Below, in pieces: positions 38,001 through 46,273 of a stretch of 64,000 bases of DNA (its first letter is position 1; every line of letters begins with the position of its first letter). The notes under the pieces were generated by a model. That model was not told where the DNA came from. It did not search any database and saw only the letters and a list, made by a program, of their open reading frames with translations. The position numbers were made by a program, and so were the translations under genes. The DNA lies in contig NZ_CP011492.1 of NCBI RefSeq assembly GCF_001011035.1, positions 2,985,501-3,049,500 of the forward strand. The letters are read 5' to 3'. This stretch comes from Streptomyces sp. CNQ-509. Lineage in GTDB: Bacteria > Actinomycetota > Actinomycetes > Streptomycetales > Streptomycetaceae.

Positions 38001-39340
38001 GCGTCCTTCGCGGCACAGCCGTCGTAGCCGTACGCGAAGGATCGCGTGTCCAGCTTGTCGAGCCAGAAGCCGGAACCCGCGTCCTGGCTGTTCCACGTGG
38101 TCGACGAGCTGATGTCCTTGGTTCGCCACAGCTCGACGCTCCGCTCGGAGCAGGAGGCGGACCAGTTGTTGCGTACGACGAACTCCGCGGACAGGATCGA
38201 CTTGCCCGCGAACCGGGAGGTCGGGATGCGGTAGAAGACGCGCTTGGTGTCGTGTGGCGCGCAGTAGTCCCAGCCGCAGTAGCCCATCCCGGCGTTGTTC
38301 TCACCGTTGAACTTCCACTGCGGCGACGATGCCCAGTACTTCGAGGCAAACGTCCACGCCGACGCTCTCGGCGAGTACCACTGCGGGTCGATGAACACCG
38401 GATAGACCGTGTCCGCTCCCTTCAGCACCTGAGGATCCGGCGTGAGCACCAGCTGGTCTGGCGCCTGGGCGACCTGGACATCGACCGGCGCCAGTTTGCC
38501 CGACTCCCCCGCCGCCGGCTCATCCGCCGGTTCGCCGCCGGCCGCACCGCGGGCGCCGGGAGTGGTCCCGCCGCTGGAGTCCCACATGACCGGCTGCGGC
38601 GCCTCGAACACCGCACCCCCGGCTCCGGCATCGACCGCTTCAAGGCCACCGGCCGCGGTCTCACGCACAGACATCCCCGTCGCACCCAGGTGCAGCCGAA
38701 GCTCCGCCAGCTCCGGATTCTGCGCCGCCTCGGCGGACTTGACCACCAGCAGTTGCGTGAAGCCGTCAGCCTGCACCCCCATGCGCAGGTCGACCCCCGG
38801 CAGCACCTCCGGATAGACGACCGCATCCCCCTCCAGCCGCGGCTGCGGCAACTCACCCGGCCACGACAGCGACAACTCCCGCCCGGCCTTCGTCATACGT
38901 ACCAGCGGCGCCGTTCCACCGCCGGAGAACTCCATCCCCACCGTGGTCACACCCGGCGCCACCATGCCGCCGTCAGCCGGGGCGAGGTGGGTATCGATCG
39001 CTTTCCACTCGCCGCCCACACGGGTACGTACAGGCCGCAAGTACTCGCGCGCCTCCAAGTTCCCATCGGGAGTGGCGAACACGTCACTGGATTCGCCGCG
39101 AAGCGAGGCGATCTCCACCGGCTCACCGGTACGTTCCGCCAGTGCGGCCGCCTGTTCCTCGGTGTCCGCAGCCTCGGTGTCCTCGGCCGCCGCACCCGCC
39201 TTGGCATCCGACGCTGCCGAGGGCGCGTGCGTGCTGCCCGGAGCGGCACTCGCCTCCACGACGGGTGCCGTGCCCAGAAGCAGCGCAGTGCCCAACCCCG
39301 CCGTCAACCAAGCCCGATATCGCCGCCATTGCTCACGCAT
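35057..39340 (-). CDS. Secreted multi-LamG protein encoded upstream of the Rhs toxin
   Basis: 1427 aa from ATG 39340. A signal peptide (WLTAGLGTALLLGTAPVVEA) ends near residue 29. A domain resembling the DNRLRE module covers about 325-500 (WTFASKYWASSPQWKFNGEN; RVFYRIPTSRFAGKSILSAE; FLRVKYNRPP). Three LamG/concanavalin-like domains lie at about 735-955, 955-1170 and 1175-1400, each with a GFTVSAWVKLDAK- or FTVTGWAQAA-like strand and an LFDRPISPAEVQQLY-like end. Such proteins often precede Rhs genes in Streptomyces and probably help to anchor or deliver the toxin, or bind glycans on target cells. Same strand, 91 bp before the toxin gene: likely one operon. Confidence 0.85.
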   Translation of the reverse strand: MREQWRRYRAWLTAGLGTALLLGTAPVVEASAAPGSTHAPSAASDAKAGAAAEDTEAADTEEQAAALAERTGEPVEIASLRGESSDVFATPDGNLEAREYLRPVRTRVGGEWKAIDTHLAPADGGMVAPGVTTVGMEFSGGGTAPLVRMTKAGRELSLSWPGELPQPRLEGDAVVYPEVLPGVDLRMGVQADGFTQLLVVKSAEAAQNPELAELRLHLGATGMSVRETAAGGLEAVDAGAGGAVFEAPQPVMWDSSGGTTPGARGAAGGEPADEPAAGESGKLAPVDVQVAQAPDQLVLTPDPQVLKGADTVYPVFIDPQWYSPRASAWTFASKYWASSPQWKFNGENNAGMGYCGWDYCAPHDTKRVFYRIPTSRFAGKSILSAEFVVRNNWSASCSERSVELWRTKDISSSTTWNSQDAGSGFWLDKLDTRSFAYGYDGCAAKDAEFGIKSAVQQAANNKWSTMTFGLRAASEDDKYAWKRFSDKAFLRVKYNRPPPQIKMAQLTMEYGGVCKRPGEKARIRSLGKISANEIRDPDGDHVAVQFQAKWTDASGVTHRWSPSRTPFEPSGSSFTVSLPNSGSNPIPKNENVNWYARAYDGAQWSPWSYAGDTKTACYFVWDTNEPAAPTVVSGEYPESDPADPNDPWLDGVGQYGTFTLDSPSSDANRYWYGINGDPVPGNQISTSGGAARDVKILPTRSGLNFITVQSFDTAGNNSTIRTYQFRVKAGQPDRATWQLDESAGATQAEGSTPARTLALKGGATTGAAGTDGTALGLNGTDAYAATDLSAVNNTGGFTVSAWVKLDAKPTAGAAVVASQPGNERMGFALHYAAAHDRWIFNGFSADTPDATVSRAMAPNPGGVQTGSWTHLVGSYDSVEDKLRLFVNGTLVGETAFVSTWNARRGLQLGAGSAAGVAKDFFPGTLDKVQIFDKRIAQDEVDKLYAKQPVGDPGRPAIAVFELDEPAGATEVSGRGGVLPARYHGGVTTGVPGVAGKASKFNGTDGYARIGQTSGPHINSERSFAVSAWAKLDAKPDRQATVVAQAGEFALGFELYYSAAYDRWVFNQYASDTPGAPIIRAMADQPGDAHAGTWAHLVGVHDTTANTLTLYINGKKAGSTTLVDAFYAAGSMYVGAVSVNNVLKSHFPGTIDDVRLFDRPISPAEVQQLYKQRAFVKGRWLFEEVSDSVPATSPDASGEGRPMTVEGGAKLGAGWIDFSGLQLDGVDDHAAASMPVDTSGSFTVTGWAQAAAMPGGAVTVASAEGGATSAFSVRYLPDAADPNAPGRWQVVLPSSDAADAPVVRADNGNFYDVREWNHLALVYDGFARELKLYVNGVLEETACSDSDGDGEPDQAGCKDLVPWAEHAQSFKATGELQIGRAKTAGGFDEYFPGTIDDVWAFQGPLSEDQVAWLASQWFDVPTQVPPGG

Positions 39341-39939
39341 CACCACAGAGCCCCACCCCTGAGACAACGGAAAGTAACGTCGCGCTAACCTAACGGGATG
39401 AACGCAGGTGGACTAGACCTTCTTAAGGGGCAAACCCGGTAATTCACCCGTGCCACTCGTGACTTGCATCACACCAATTGCCCCTTCAGGCATAGGCACT
39501 TCAACAAAGCCCAGCAGATATGAATCAAAGGGCGCCCAAGTCCGGACACTTCTGAAGAGATACGGGCACACGTGTGCGATCTCCCCGGCCGCCGCCCCTC
39601 ACCAGGCACCCCGGTCAGCCGCTCAGGCACTCCCGGATCGCCCACTCAACGAAGGATGGCGGGCCGACCGTGCGTAGCTGAAGCCAGCCCTCTCCATATC
39701 CGCCCACCGTTGACCCCCACGGGGCGTCAACGGCCAGACCAAGCACGCGGCAGCGTGGCGCCGACCAGGTGCAGCAGCTCTACCCGGGAGGCTCCGGCAA
39801 TACCCGGCAGAGATTCGACCCCACCCCTCACTCAGGTGTCACAGAGCCCCGCCCACGACCGCGAACAACGCCAGAGTTTCAGAGGGGCATGATGGACCCG
39901 ATAGAGATCCGTGCGCCCGGTGACCAGCGCCTAAGACCG
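39341..39939. other. Gene-free stretch at the right side of the island
   Basis: About 600 bp. It presumably holds the promoter of the LamG-Rhs operon; the part near 39370-39530 is noticeably AT-richer. Short open frames (about 75-128 codons) show no domain or ribosome site. Confidence 0.4.
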
Positions 39940-39973
39940 TTCCCATCTGTGTGGTGCCCTGCCGGGGGCACCA
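39940..39973. repeat. Right island end (attR): inverted arm plus tRNA-end repeat
   Basis: TTCCCATCTGTGTGGTGCCC (39940-39959) is the exact reverse complement of 23734-23753. The core CCTGCCGGGGGCACCA (39958-39973) repeats the tRNA-Arg 3' end. Confidence 0.85.
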
Positions 39974-40069
39974 GGCATCACCTCTCCGGCCTGGGATTTC
40001 TCCCCCAGGGAGGGCTACTCGGCCTCGGGCTCCTCGTCCGGGGCCGTTTGTCCGCGGGCGGGGAGTCGG

Positions 40070-41227
40070 TCAGCGGAACAGCGTGGAACCGAGCGGGTGT
40101 TGGCGGTCGAAGCCCGGGAGGATCAGGAAGGTCGCGCCTGCCGTCGTCGCGGTGAAGGGCAGCAAGGCGTCTGAGGTCTCCATGCGGGTGAGCGTGGCCG
40201 TGAAGGTGCGCAGGTCGTTCTGGAAGCTGATGAAGAGCAGGCCCGGGGCCGGCTCGTCGGTGCTGTAGGAGCGGCGCAGCATGTGGCCGACGCCGGCCGC
40301 GGTGGGGTTCGCCCTGCGGACATGGGCGTCCACGGGGACGAGGTAGCGGCCGTCGGGTGTCTTGGCGCCCAGTTCCGGGGCGGCGGCGACGGTGCCGCCG
40401 GAGAGGGGTGCGCCGCTCGCGCGGCGGCGGCCGAAGACCGCCTCCTGCTGGGCGACGGAGAGGGCGGCGAAGCGTGTGAGGGCGAGTTCCATGCGCCGTA
40501 GTACGGCCAGGGTGCCGCCGGCGACCGCGGGGGGCCCGGCCAGCCACAGGTCACGTTCCTGCTCGGCCTTCGTGTGCGGGCCCACGATGCCGTCGATGAA
40601 ACCGAGCAGGTTGCGCGGCGCGGTGCGGCCTTTGGCGACCGGCACGTCCGTACCGCGGCGTCCGGACTGCCGCCACCGTTCGCGGAGGCGGTCGCCGGCC
40701 TGGTCCAGGAGCGCGGCGGCGACGGCCGGGAGGAGCAGCGCGTCGTCGGCGCAGATCTGCATCAGCAGGTCACCGCCGCGTGCCTGGGGAGCGATCCGCT
40801 CGCGGGAGAACCGGGGGAGGTCGACCGCGCCGGGCAGTGAAGCGCCCGCCGTCCGTACCAGCCGCGGGCCCACGCCCACGGTCACGGTCAGGTCTCCCGG
40901 AGGCAGGCCCAGCAGCCGCGGGTCGGACCCGGCGGTGAGGGTGCGGATGGTCTCGCCGAGTTCGGCCAGCAACGGGCCGGGCGGGACCGCGGCGCCGAGG
41001 TCGGCCACCACGGCCAGCAGGTTGCGCTGGGCGGACCGGGGAGACGTGATGCCCGCCTGGTGCCGGCCCGTCGCGGGAACCGGCGCGGGACCGGTCGCCG
41101 CGGACGGGGCGGACCGGGCCGGCTCGGCGGTGTCCCCTGAGCACCCAGCGACGAGACCGGCTGCCACCGCGGCACCGGTGACATCGAGGAACGCGCGGCG
41201 TGACGGAGGGTGATCGACGCGGTCCAT
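40070..41227 (-). CDS. DyP-type heme peroxidase, Tat-exported lipoprotein-like
   Basis: 385 aa from ATG 41227. The Tat motif SRRAFLDVTG is followed by a hydrophobic core and a lipobox-like VAGC (Cys about residue 29). DyP landmarks are the GxxDG motif in LLGFIDGIVGP, the proximal heme His in VDAHVRRANP, and the distal Arg in MLRRSYS. DyP/EfeB enzymes use hydrogen peroxide and heme to oxidise dyes, aromatics or porphyrins. An open frame continues upstream to 41362 but would cover the promoter and start of the divergent gene, so the shorter start is preferred. No iron-uptake partner (EfeU/EfeO) is seen beside it. Confidence 0.9.
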   Translation of the reverse strand: MDRVDHPPSRRAFLDVTGAAVAAGLVAGCSGDTAEPARSAPSAATGPAPVPATGRHQAGITSPRSAQRNLLAVVADLGAAVPPGPLLAELGETIRTLTAGSDPRLLGLPPGDLTVTVGVGPRLVRTAGASLPGAVDLPRFSRERIAPQARGGDLLMQICADDALLLPAVAAALLDQAGDRLRERWRQSGRRGTDVPVAKGRTAPRNLLGFIDGIVGPHTKAEQERDLWLAGPPAVAGGTLAVLRRMELALTRFAALSVAQQEAVFGRRRASGAPLSGGTVAAAPELGAKTPDGRYLVPVDAHVRRANPTAAGVGHMLRRSYSTDEPAPGLLFISFQNDLRTFTATLTRMETSDALLPFTATTAGATFLILPGFDRQHPLGSTLFR

Positions 41228-41316
41228 GGGGTGCAGAGTGCCACACCGGGCCTCGCGTCTGCCGCTCAACCGACGTGTTCCGGCGGTGAATTCGTCCTCG
41301 TGCCAGACTCTCCCCC

Positions 41317-42660
41317 ATGTCTCGATCGGCACGTCGTGTGATGGCGGCGTTACTGGGCGCACTGACTTTCCTGGCCGGCTGCGGCAGCGGTGGCGACGAC
41401 GGCGGACCGGACAAGGGCCGGCGGCCGGACGGTGCGCGGGTGACGATCCGTGTGCCCGGCGACGCCCCGACGATCTCGGCGGGCGTGGCCCTGGCCCGGC
41501 CCGGTGACCTGGTGCTGGTGGCTCCGGGTGTGTACCGCGAGGCGGTGAAGCTCGGCACGCCTCGCGTCACGCTGCGGGGCGAGTCCCGGGCCGGGGTCGT
41601 CATCGACGGTGAGCTGCGGCGGCCGAACGGGGTGGTCGTCACCGCGCCCGGCGTGGCCGTGGAGAACCTGACCGTACGGAGGAACACGCAGAACGGGGTG
41701 CTGGTCACCGGTTCGGCGGCGGCAGTCGACGGGCTGCCGGGCAGCGGCGGTTACGACACCGGCGAGGAACCCGTCAGGCTCCTGAAGTCGTTCCTGGTCT
41801 CGCATGTGACCGCGACCCGCAACGGCCTGTACGGCATCTACGCGTTCTCCGCGCAGAACGGTGCCATCGAGCACTCCTACGCCTCGGGCGGGGCCGACTC
41901 GGGGATCTACGTCGGCCAGTGCAAGCCGTGCCGGATCGTGGTACGGGACAACGTCTCCGAACTCAACGCGGTCGGTTACGAAGGCACCAACGCCAGTGGC
42001 CAGATGTACGTGGTCGGCAACCGTCTGGCCGGCAACCGTGTCGGACTGACCACCAGCTCCGACCACCAGGAGAAGCTGCTCCCCCAGCGCGACGCCGTCG
42101 TCGCCGGCAACCTGATCGCGGAAAACCAGCACCCGCGGACACCCGAACAGGCCGACGGCGGCTGGGGCATCGGCATCGGCGTCGACGGCGGCAGCGGCAA
42201 CCGGTTCCTCCGCAACCGCATCAGCGGCAACACCCACGCCGGACTCGTGATCACCGCGACCGCCGACCTGACCGCGGACCGCAACAGGATCACGGACAAC
42301 ACCTTCACCGGCAACGGCATCGACGTCGGCGCGACGTTCCCCACCGCCACCCGCGGACAGGGCAACTGCCTGCGGGGGAACGCGCTGCGCAAGACCGTGC
42401 CCGCCGGGCTCACGGACACCGCGTCCTGCCCGGTCCCCGCCACGTCGCCCACGCCCGCGGGCAGTTGGCCGAGTGAGAAGGGGCCCGCTGGCATCCCGTT
42501 CACCGAGGTGGCCGCGCCGGGCCCGCAGCCGGAGTTCCCGCGCGCCGCCACCGCAGGCGCCACCGCCGTGCCGGACGTACCGGCGCTGCCGGACGTCGCG
42601 GACACGGCGCTGCCGCCGGAGTCGCTGCTCGCCGGCCGTGCGCGGGTACGAGCCTCGTGA
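41317..42660 (+). CDS. Right-handed beta-helix lipoprotein (NosD/PbH1 type)
   Basis: 447 aa. A lipoprotein signal (RRVMAALLGALTFLAGCGSG, Cys about 22) is followed by a parallel beta-helix. Repeats such as VTIRVPGDAPTISAGVALAR, VAVENLTVRRNTQNGVLV, SHVTATRNGLYGIYAF and NRFLRNRISGNTHAGLVI are the NosD/PbH1 type that binds or cleaves polysaccharides or is purely structural. A Pro/Ala-rich tail follows. Codon 12 is TTA (41350-41352). It is divergent from the peroxidase gene with an 89-bp promoter region, so they may be co-regulated. No catalytic residues can be assigned. Confidence 0.82.
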   Translation: MSRSARRVMAALLGALTFLAGCGSGGDDGGPDKGRRPDGARVTIRVPGDAPTISAGVALARPGDLVLVAPGVYREAVKLGTPRVTLRGESRAGVVIDGELRRPNGVVVTAPGVAVENLTVRRNTQNGVLVTGSAAAVDGLPGSGGYDTGEEPVRLLKSFLVSHVTATRNGLYGIYAFSAQNGAIEHSYASGGADSGIYVGQCKPCRIVVRDNVSELNAVGYEGTNASGQMYVVGNRLAGNRVGLTTSSDHQEKLLPQRDAVVAGNLIAENQHPRTPEQADGGWGIGIGVDGGSGNRFLRNRISGNTHAGLVITATADLTADRNRITDNTFTGNGIDVGATFPTATRGQGNCLRGNALRKTVPAGLTDTASCPVPATSPTPAGSWPSEKGPAGIPFTEVAAPGPQPEFPRAATAGATAVPDVPALPDVADTALPPESLLAGRARVRAS

Positions 42661-42667
42661 GCGGCGG

Positions 42668-43564
42668 CTACGGCGCCGGTGTGAAGCCGGGTACCGGCTT
42701 GACGGGGACGTACGTCCGGTCGTCGAAGTCGAAGACCACCGGCTCCGGCTGGGAGGCGACGCCGGCCTCGACCCGGTACATGGTGCCGTCCGAGCCGATC
42801 CAGTAGCGCACGGTGGGTGACGTACCGGCCTCGTCGGACCCGCCGGTCTTGCCGGACGACCCGCCGGCCTTGTCGGACCCACCGGCTTTGTCGGACGACC
42901 CGGCCTTGCCGGACGACCCGGTGCCGGCGTCCGGCCCGTTCATGATGTCCGTCCGATGGCCGCGCACCTCGTCCCGCCCGACCCACGCCGCGCCGTTCTG
43001 CGGCAGCAGCGCGGCGTTCTCCGGCCGGTCGCTGCCGAGGCCGAGCGCGATGCCCAGCGAGGTGTCCAGGGCCATGCCGGACGTCTGCAGCGGACGGCGG
43101 TGCCAGCCGGACGCGGGCGGCGACGCCGGTGCGACCGCCGGGGGGTCTGCCATGGGGTGGACGAGAACGGTGGTGGCCGTCCACTGGATCAGCCCGTCGC
43201 TGGAGGTGTCGCGCCCGGTGCCGTGCACCACCCCGTAGCCGGTGTGGGTGCGGTAGTCGACGGACGCGGAGATCACCAGCCCGCCGGCGGCGTTCGGCAC
43301 CGTGATCGTCACCGCCCGGCCTCCCGCCTGGTAGTTGAGGAACCGTGTGACCGCCAGCCGGTTCGCCTCCTCCGAGGTCAACGCCCGTGGGGCGGTGGGC
43401 CCGCCGCTGTCGCCGAGGAGGGCGAAGGCGGTGACGGCGGCGGCCGTGATGCCCAGGGCGGCTGCTGCCACCCGGCGCGGCCTCGGCCACCGGCTGCGCC
43501 GGCCCGCCTCGCGCCCCCTGGGACCCCGCCTGGTGTCGATGCTCCGCGTTCCGATACTCCGCAC
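42668..43564 (-). CDS. Membrane-anchored protein of unknown function
   Basis: About 298 aa from the suggested GTG at 43564; the start is uncertain because no strong ribosome site was found, and the frame is open further upstream. An Arg-rich N-terminus is followed by one hydrophobic helix (VAAAALGITAAAVTAFALLG). The outer domain has SEEANRLAVTRFLNYQAGGR and TGYGVVHGTGRDTSSDGLIQ. A low-complexity segment of GSSGKAGSSDKAGG-like units precedes a C-terminal strand region (VRYWIGSDGTMYRVEAG). Convergent with the beta-helix gene (stops 8 bp apart). Function not recognised. Confidence 0.65.
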   Translation of the reverse strand: MRSIGTRSIDTRRGPRGREAGRRSRWPRPRRVAAAALGITAAAVTAFALLGDSGGPTAPRALTSEEANRLAVTRFLNYQAGGRAVTITVPNAAGGLVISASVDYRTHTGYGVVHGTGRDTSSDGLIQWTATTVLVHPMADPPAVAPASPPASGWHRRPLQTSGMALDTSLGIALGLGSDRPENAALLPQNGAAWVGRDEVRGHRTDIMNGPDAGTGSSGKAGSSDKAGGSDKAGGSSGKTGGSDEAGTSPTVRYWIGSDGTMYRVEAGVASQPEPVVFDFDDRTYVPVKPVPGFTPAP

Positions 43565-43601
43565 GCGGCGCGACTGTAACAGGTCCCGCGGAGACAGGGG
43601 A

Positions 43602-43614
43602 GAACACTGTGTTC
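43602..43614. promoter_or_regulatory. 13-bp perfect palindrome between divergent genes
   Basis: GAACACTGTGTTC, between the anchored-protein gene and the LAGTG surface-protein gene. A likely dimeric-regulator site, unproven. Confidence 0.4.
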
Positions 43615-43697
43615 GAAAGACATGACCCTCCGTAACCCTTAAACTCACCCTGGAATATGCCGATTTAGCGTCGGCGTCGAACAAATGAAGGAATGCC

Positions 43698-46229
43698 ATG
43701 CCATTACGTGGAGTGGTGCGTTTAGTGCTGTCCGGCCTCTTAGTGGTGGGCGGCGGCACAGGCACACTCTTGACCGGCGCCGGGCAGGCCGGCGCTTCGG
43801 CCTCCGACGGCAGCCTCACCGTTCAGGTACTGCGGGACTTCTTCGGCACCGGCGTGATCAACTCGACCATGGACGTGCCGCAACGGGGAATGAAGGTCGG
43901 CGTCACCGATCCGGCCGGCCATCGCGTCAGCGGCGTCACGGACGCCACCGGAAAGGTCGTCGTGCCGCCGTCGAGCGAGCTGACCGGCGGCCGTTACCGC
44001 GTCGACGTCACCGTCCCGGCACCGTACAGCGACTATCTGCGGGCGGCACCCGCCTCGACCGCACCGAACCACTTCGACAGCTTCACCACCTTCGTGGACG
44101 TCTCGGACGGCAAGGACGACTCGGTCATCACCGGGGTCTGGGACCCGGCCGATTACGCACTCCCCGACTCCCGCTATTTCGTGCCGGTCCAGAGCGGCGC
44201 CGGCGGGACGGAGACCCGGGCGCTGGTGGCGTTCGGGACGGACGCCCGCGGCAACTGTCCCGACCAGGAGCCGTGCCCGGAGGTGCTCACCACCCAGGAC
44301 CAGGTGGGCACGACCTACGGGCTGGCCTACGACAGACACCGCGACCAGCTCTTCCAGTCGTCGTTCGCCCGGCGGTACACCGAGTACGGGCCGGACGGCG
44401 GCGACGCGATCTACACCGTGCCGGCCCACGGCGGCGCCCCGAAGCTCTTCGCGGAGGTGCCGGACGCCACGGAGACGCCGCACGACACCGGCAACCTGAT
44501 CAAGGACGCCGGCTTCACCGACGCACCGGGCAAGGAGAGCATCGGCAGCCTGGACCTGTCGGACGACGGCTCGACCCTGTACGCGGTGAACCTGCTCACC
44601 CGCAGCCTCGTCAGCTTCGACGCGACCAAGCCCACGGCCTCGGCGCCCGAGGCGACCGTGCCGATCCCCGACCCGGGCTGCGCGTCGCCGGACGACTGGC
44701 GCCCGTTCAGCGTGGCCACCCACAACGGCACCCTCCATGTCGGGGGCGTGTGCAGCGCGGAGAGCACACAGGACCGCGCGGACCTGAAGGCCGTCGTCGC
44801 CACCTACGACGGCGAGGACTTCACCACCGTGCTGTCCCAGCCGCTCGACTTCGAGCGCGGGGCCGTGCTCACCGGCAGGTCCGGCTACGACCAGGTCAAC
44901 CACTGGAACCCGTGGAACACCGACCTGGAGGACTGGGACGACCGCAACGTGGACGGCCCGATGATCGATCCGCAACCGGAGCTGGCCGGCCTGGCCTTCA
45001 CCCGGGACGGCTCGCTGATCCTCGGCTTCCGTGACCGGTTCATGGACGTCGTGAGCTGGGGCGGGCTGGACCCGAGGCCCGGCAACGACACCCCGCAGAA
45101 CGGCATGTCCGGCGGCGACATCACCATGGCCTGCGCCACGCCCACCGGCGGGTTCGAGTGGGAAGGCACCGGAAACTGCCCCGACCACGCCACGGACCCG
45201 ACCCTCGACGGTGCCCAGCCCGGCGGCGTCGTCGAGTACTTCCCGGGTGACTTCTTCCCGAACGGCGGCTCCGCGACCCAGCCCGGTCCGCACCAGGAGT
45301 CCTCGCTGGGATCGGTCGCCTACATCCCGCAGCAGCAGTGGGCCGTCAGTACGCAGATGGACCCGACCGGCCAGGTCATCACCAGCGGAACGGGCTACTA
45401 CGACGTCGACACCGGCCTCGGCCCGGGCAACGATCCGGCCGCCAACGCCTACCAGTTCGTCGGCCCGAACCAGAACGGGTTCGGCAAGGCCGGCGGCCTC
45501 GGCGACATCGCGTACGCCGCGGCGAACGCACCGATCCAGATCGGCAACGTGGTGTGGTTCGACGGCGATCACAACGGCGTCCAGGACGCCGGGCACGTAC
45601 TCCTGCCGGACGCGACGGTCAACCTGCTGGACGCCGACGGCGAGAAGGTCGCCACGACCACGACCGATGCCGCCGGTGAGTACTACTTCGGCGGTGCCGG
45701 AGCGGAGTACGAGCTGACGCCGGGCGCCGAGTACACCGTGCAGTTCGATGTGTGCACGGCGGACACCGGCGAGGTGCCGGGCCGGCCGGCCGCCGACGAC
45801 CTGCGGTTCACCCTGCCGCGGGCCGGCGAAGACCGCGTACACGACTCCAACGTGACCCCGCCGGACAACGGCCGGCTGTGCAACGGGTACGCCCCGGTCA
45901 CCGCGCCGGCCAGGCCGGGCGGGGTCGATCACACGATCGACGCCGGAGTGTACGTCCCGAAGGAGGCACTGCCGACCCCCGCCCCGCCGACGCCGACTCC
46001 GCCCACACCCACCCCGCCGGCAACCGAGCCGCCGGCACCGGCACCGGAGCCCCCGACACCCGCGGCGCCCCACACCCCGGCACCGGCAGGCGACCGGAAA
46101 CCGGGTGGTTCACTCGCCGGCACGGGCTCGTCCGGCCTGGGTGAGCTTCTCGCCCTCGCCGCCCTGCTGCTCGGTGCGGGCGCGGCAGTCGTTCTGGTCA
46201 GCCGTCATCGGCGAGCCAGGCACCGCTGA
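43698..46229 (+). CDS. Sortase-anchored (LAGTG) surface protein with SdrD-B-like domain
   Basis: 843 aa; GAAGGA before the ATG. The signal peptide ends near residue 36. A region with beta-propeller-like blocks (YGLAYDRHRDQLFQSSFARR; IGSLDLSDDGSTLYAVNL) spans about 110-600. An SdrD-B-like Ig domain follows (IGNVVWFDGDHNGVQDAGHV, about 613-740). A proline-rich wall spacer (PTPAPPTPTPPTPTPP) and the sorting signal SLAGTG, a hydrophobic helix and RHRRARHR end the protein. LAxTG is the class E sortase motif used for aerial-hypha surface proteins. Leu codons 3, 9 and 15 are all TTA, implying dependence on bldA. Probably a developmentally controlled surface protein. Confidence 0.88.
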   Translation: MPLRGVVRLVLSGLLVVGGGTGTLLTGAGQAGASASDGSLTVQVLRDFFGTGVINSTMDVPQRGMKVGVTDPAGHRVSGVTDATGKVVVPPSSELTGGRYRVDVTVPAPYSDYLRAAPASTAPNHFDSFTTFVDVSDGKDDSVITGVWDPADYALPDSRYFVPVQSGAGGTETRALVAFGTDARGNCPDQEPCPEVLTTQDQVGTTYGLAYDRHRDQLFQSSFARRYTEYGPDGGDAIYTVPAHGGAPKLFAEVPDATETPHDTGNLIKDAGFTDAPGKESIGSLDLSDDGSTLYAVNLLTRSLVSFDATKPTASAPEATVPIPDPGCASPDDWRPFSVATHNGTLHVGGVCSAESTQDRADLKAVVATYDGEDFTTVLSQPLDFERGAVLTGRSGYDQVNHWNPWNTDLEDWDDRNVDGPMIDPQPELAGLAFTRDGSLILGFRDRFMDVVSWGGLDPRPGNDTPQNGMSGGDITMACATPTGGFEWEGTGNCPDHATDPTLDGAQPGGVVEYFPGDFFPNGGSATQPGPHQESSLGSVAYIPQQQWAVSTQMDPTGQVITSGTGYYDVDTGLGPGNDPAANAYQFVGPNQNGFGKAGGLGDIAYAAANAPIQIGNVVWFDGDHNGVQDAGHVLLPDATVNLLDADGEKVATTTTDAAGEYYFGGAGAEYELTPGAEYTVQFDVCTADTGEVPGRPAADDLRFTLPRAGEDRVHDSNVTPPDNGRLCNGYAPVTAPARPGGVDHTIDAGVYVPKEALPTPAPPTPTPPTPTPPATEPPAPAPEPPTPAAPHTPAPAGDRKPGGSLAGTGSSGLGELLALAALLLGAGAAVVLVSRHRRARHR

Positions 46230-46243
46230 TACCCGAACCCCAC

Positions 46244-46273
46244 GGCGGGCCGGTGCGATCGCACCGGCCTGCC
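46244..46273 (+). terminator. Hairpin after the LAGTG protein gene
   Basis: GGCGGGCCGGTGC/GCACCGGCCTGCC, 12 of 13 paired around GATC, 14 bp after the stop. Confidence 0.75.

Larger units (their letters stand above)
23726..39973. mobile_element. Integrated genomic island at tRNA-Arg(CCU), 16.2 kb
   Basis: Bounded by the 16-bp direct repeat of the tRNA 3' end. A remnant serine integrase lies immediately inside the tRNA, and an IS630 element has inserted within. Parts (immunity gene, 3' end of the Rhs gene) have visibly lower GC than the chromosome around them. Cargo: nucleotide-metabolism genes and a Rhs toxin operon. The broken integrase means it is probably fixed. The ends were inferred from repeats, without an empty-site comparison. 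Confidence 0.75.

Noticed and set aside
39450..40155. Short plus-strand frames at the right end of the island
   Set aside because: They cross the attachment repeat and show no protein-like pattern.
43685..46073. Long frames on both strands overlapping the LAGTG protein gene
   Set aside because: No start signals or motifs; the annotated frame has a ribosome site, signal peptide and sorting signal.
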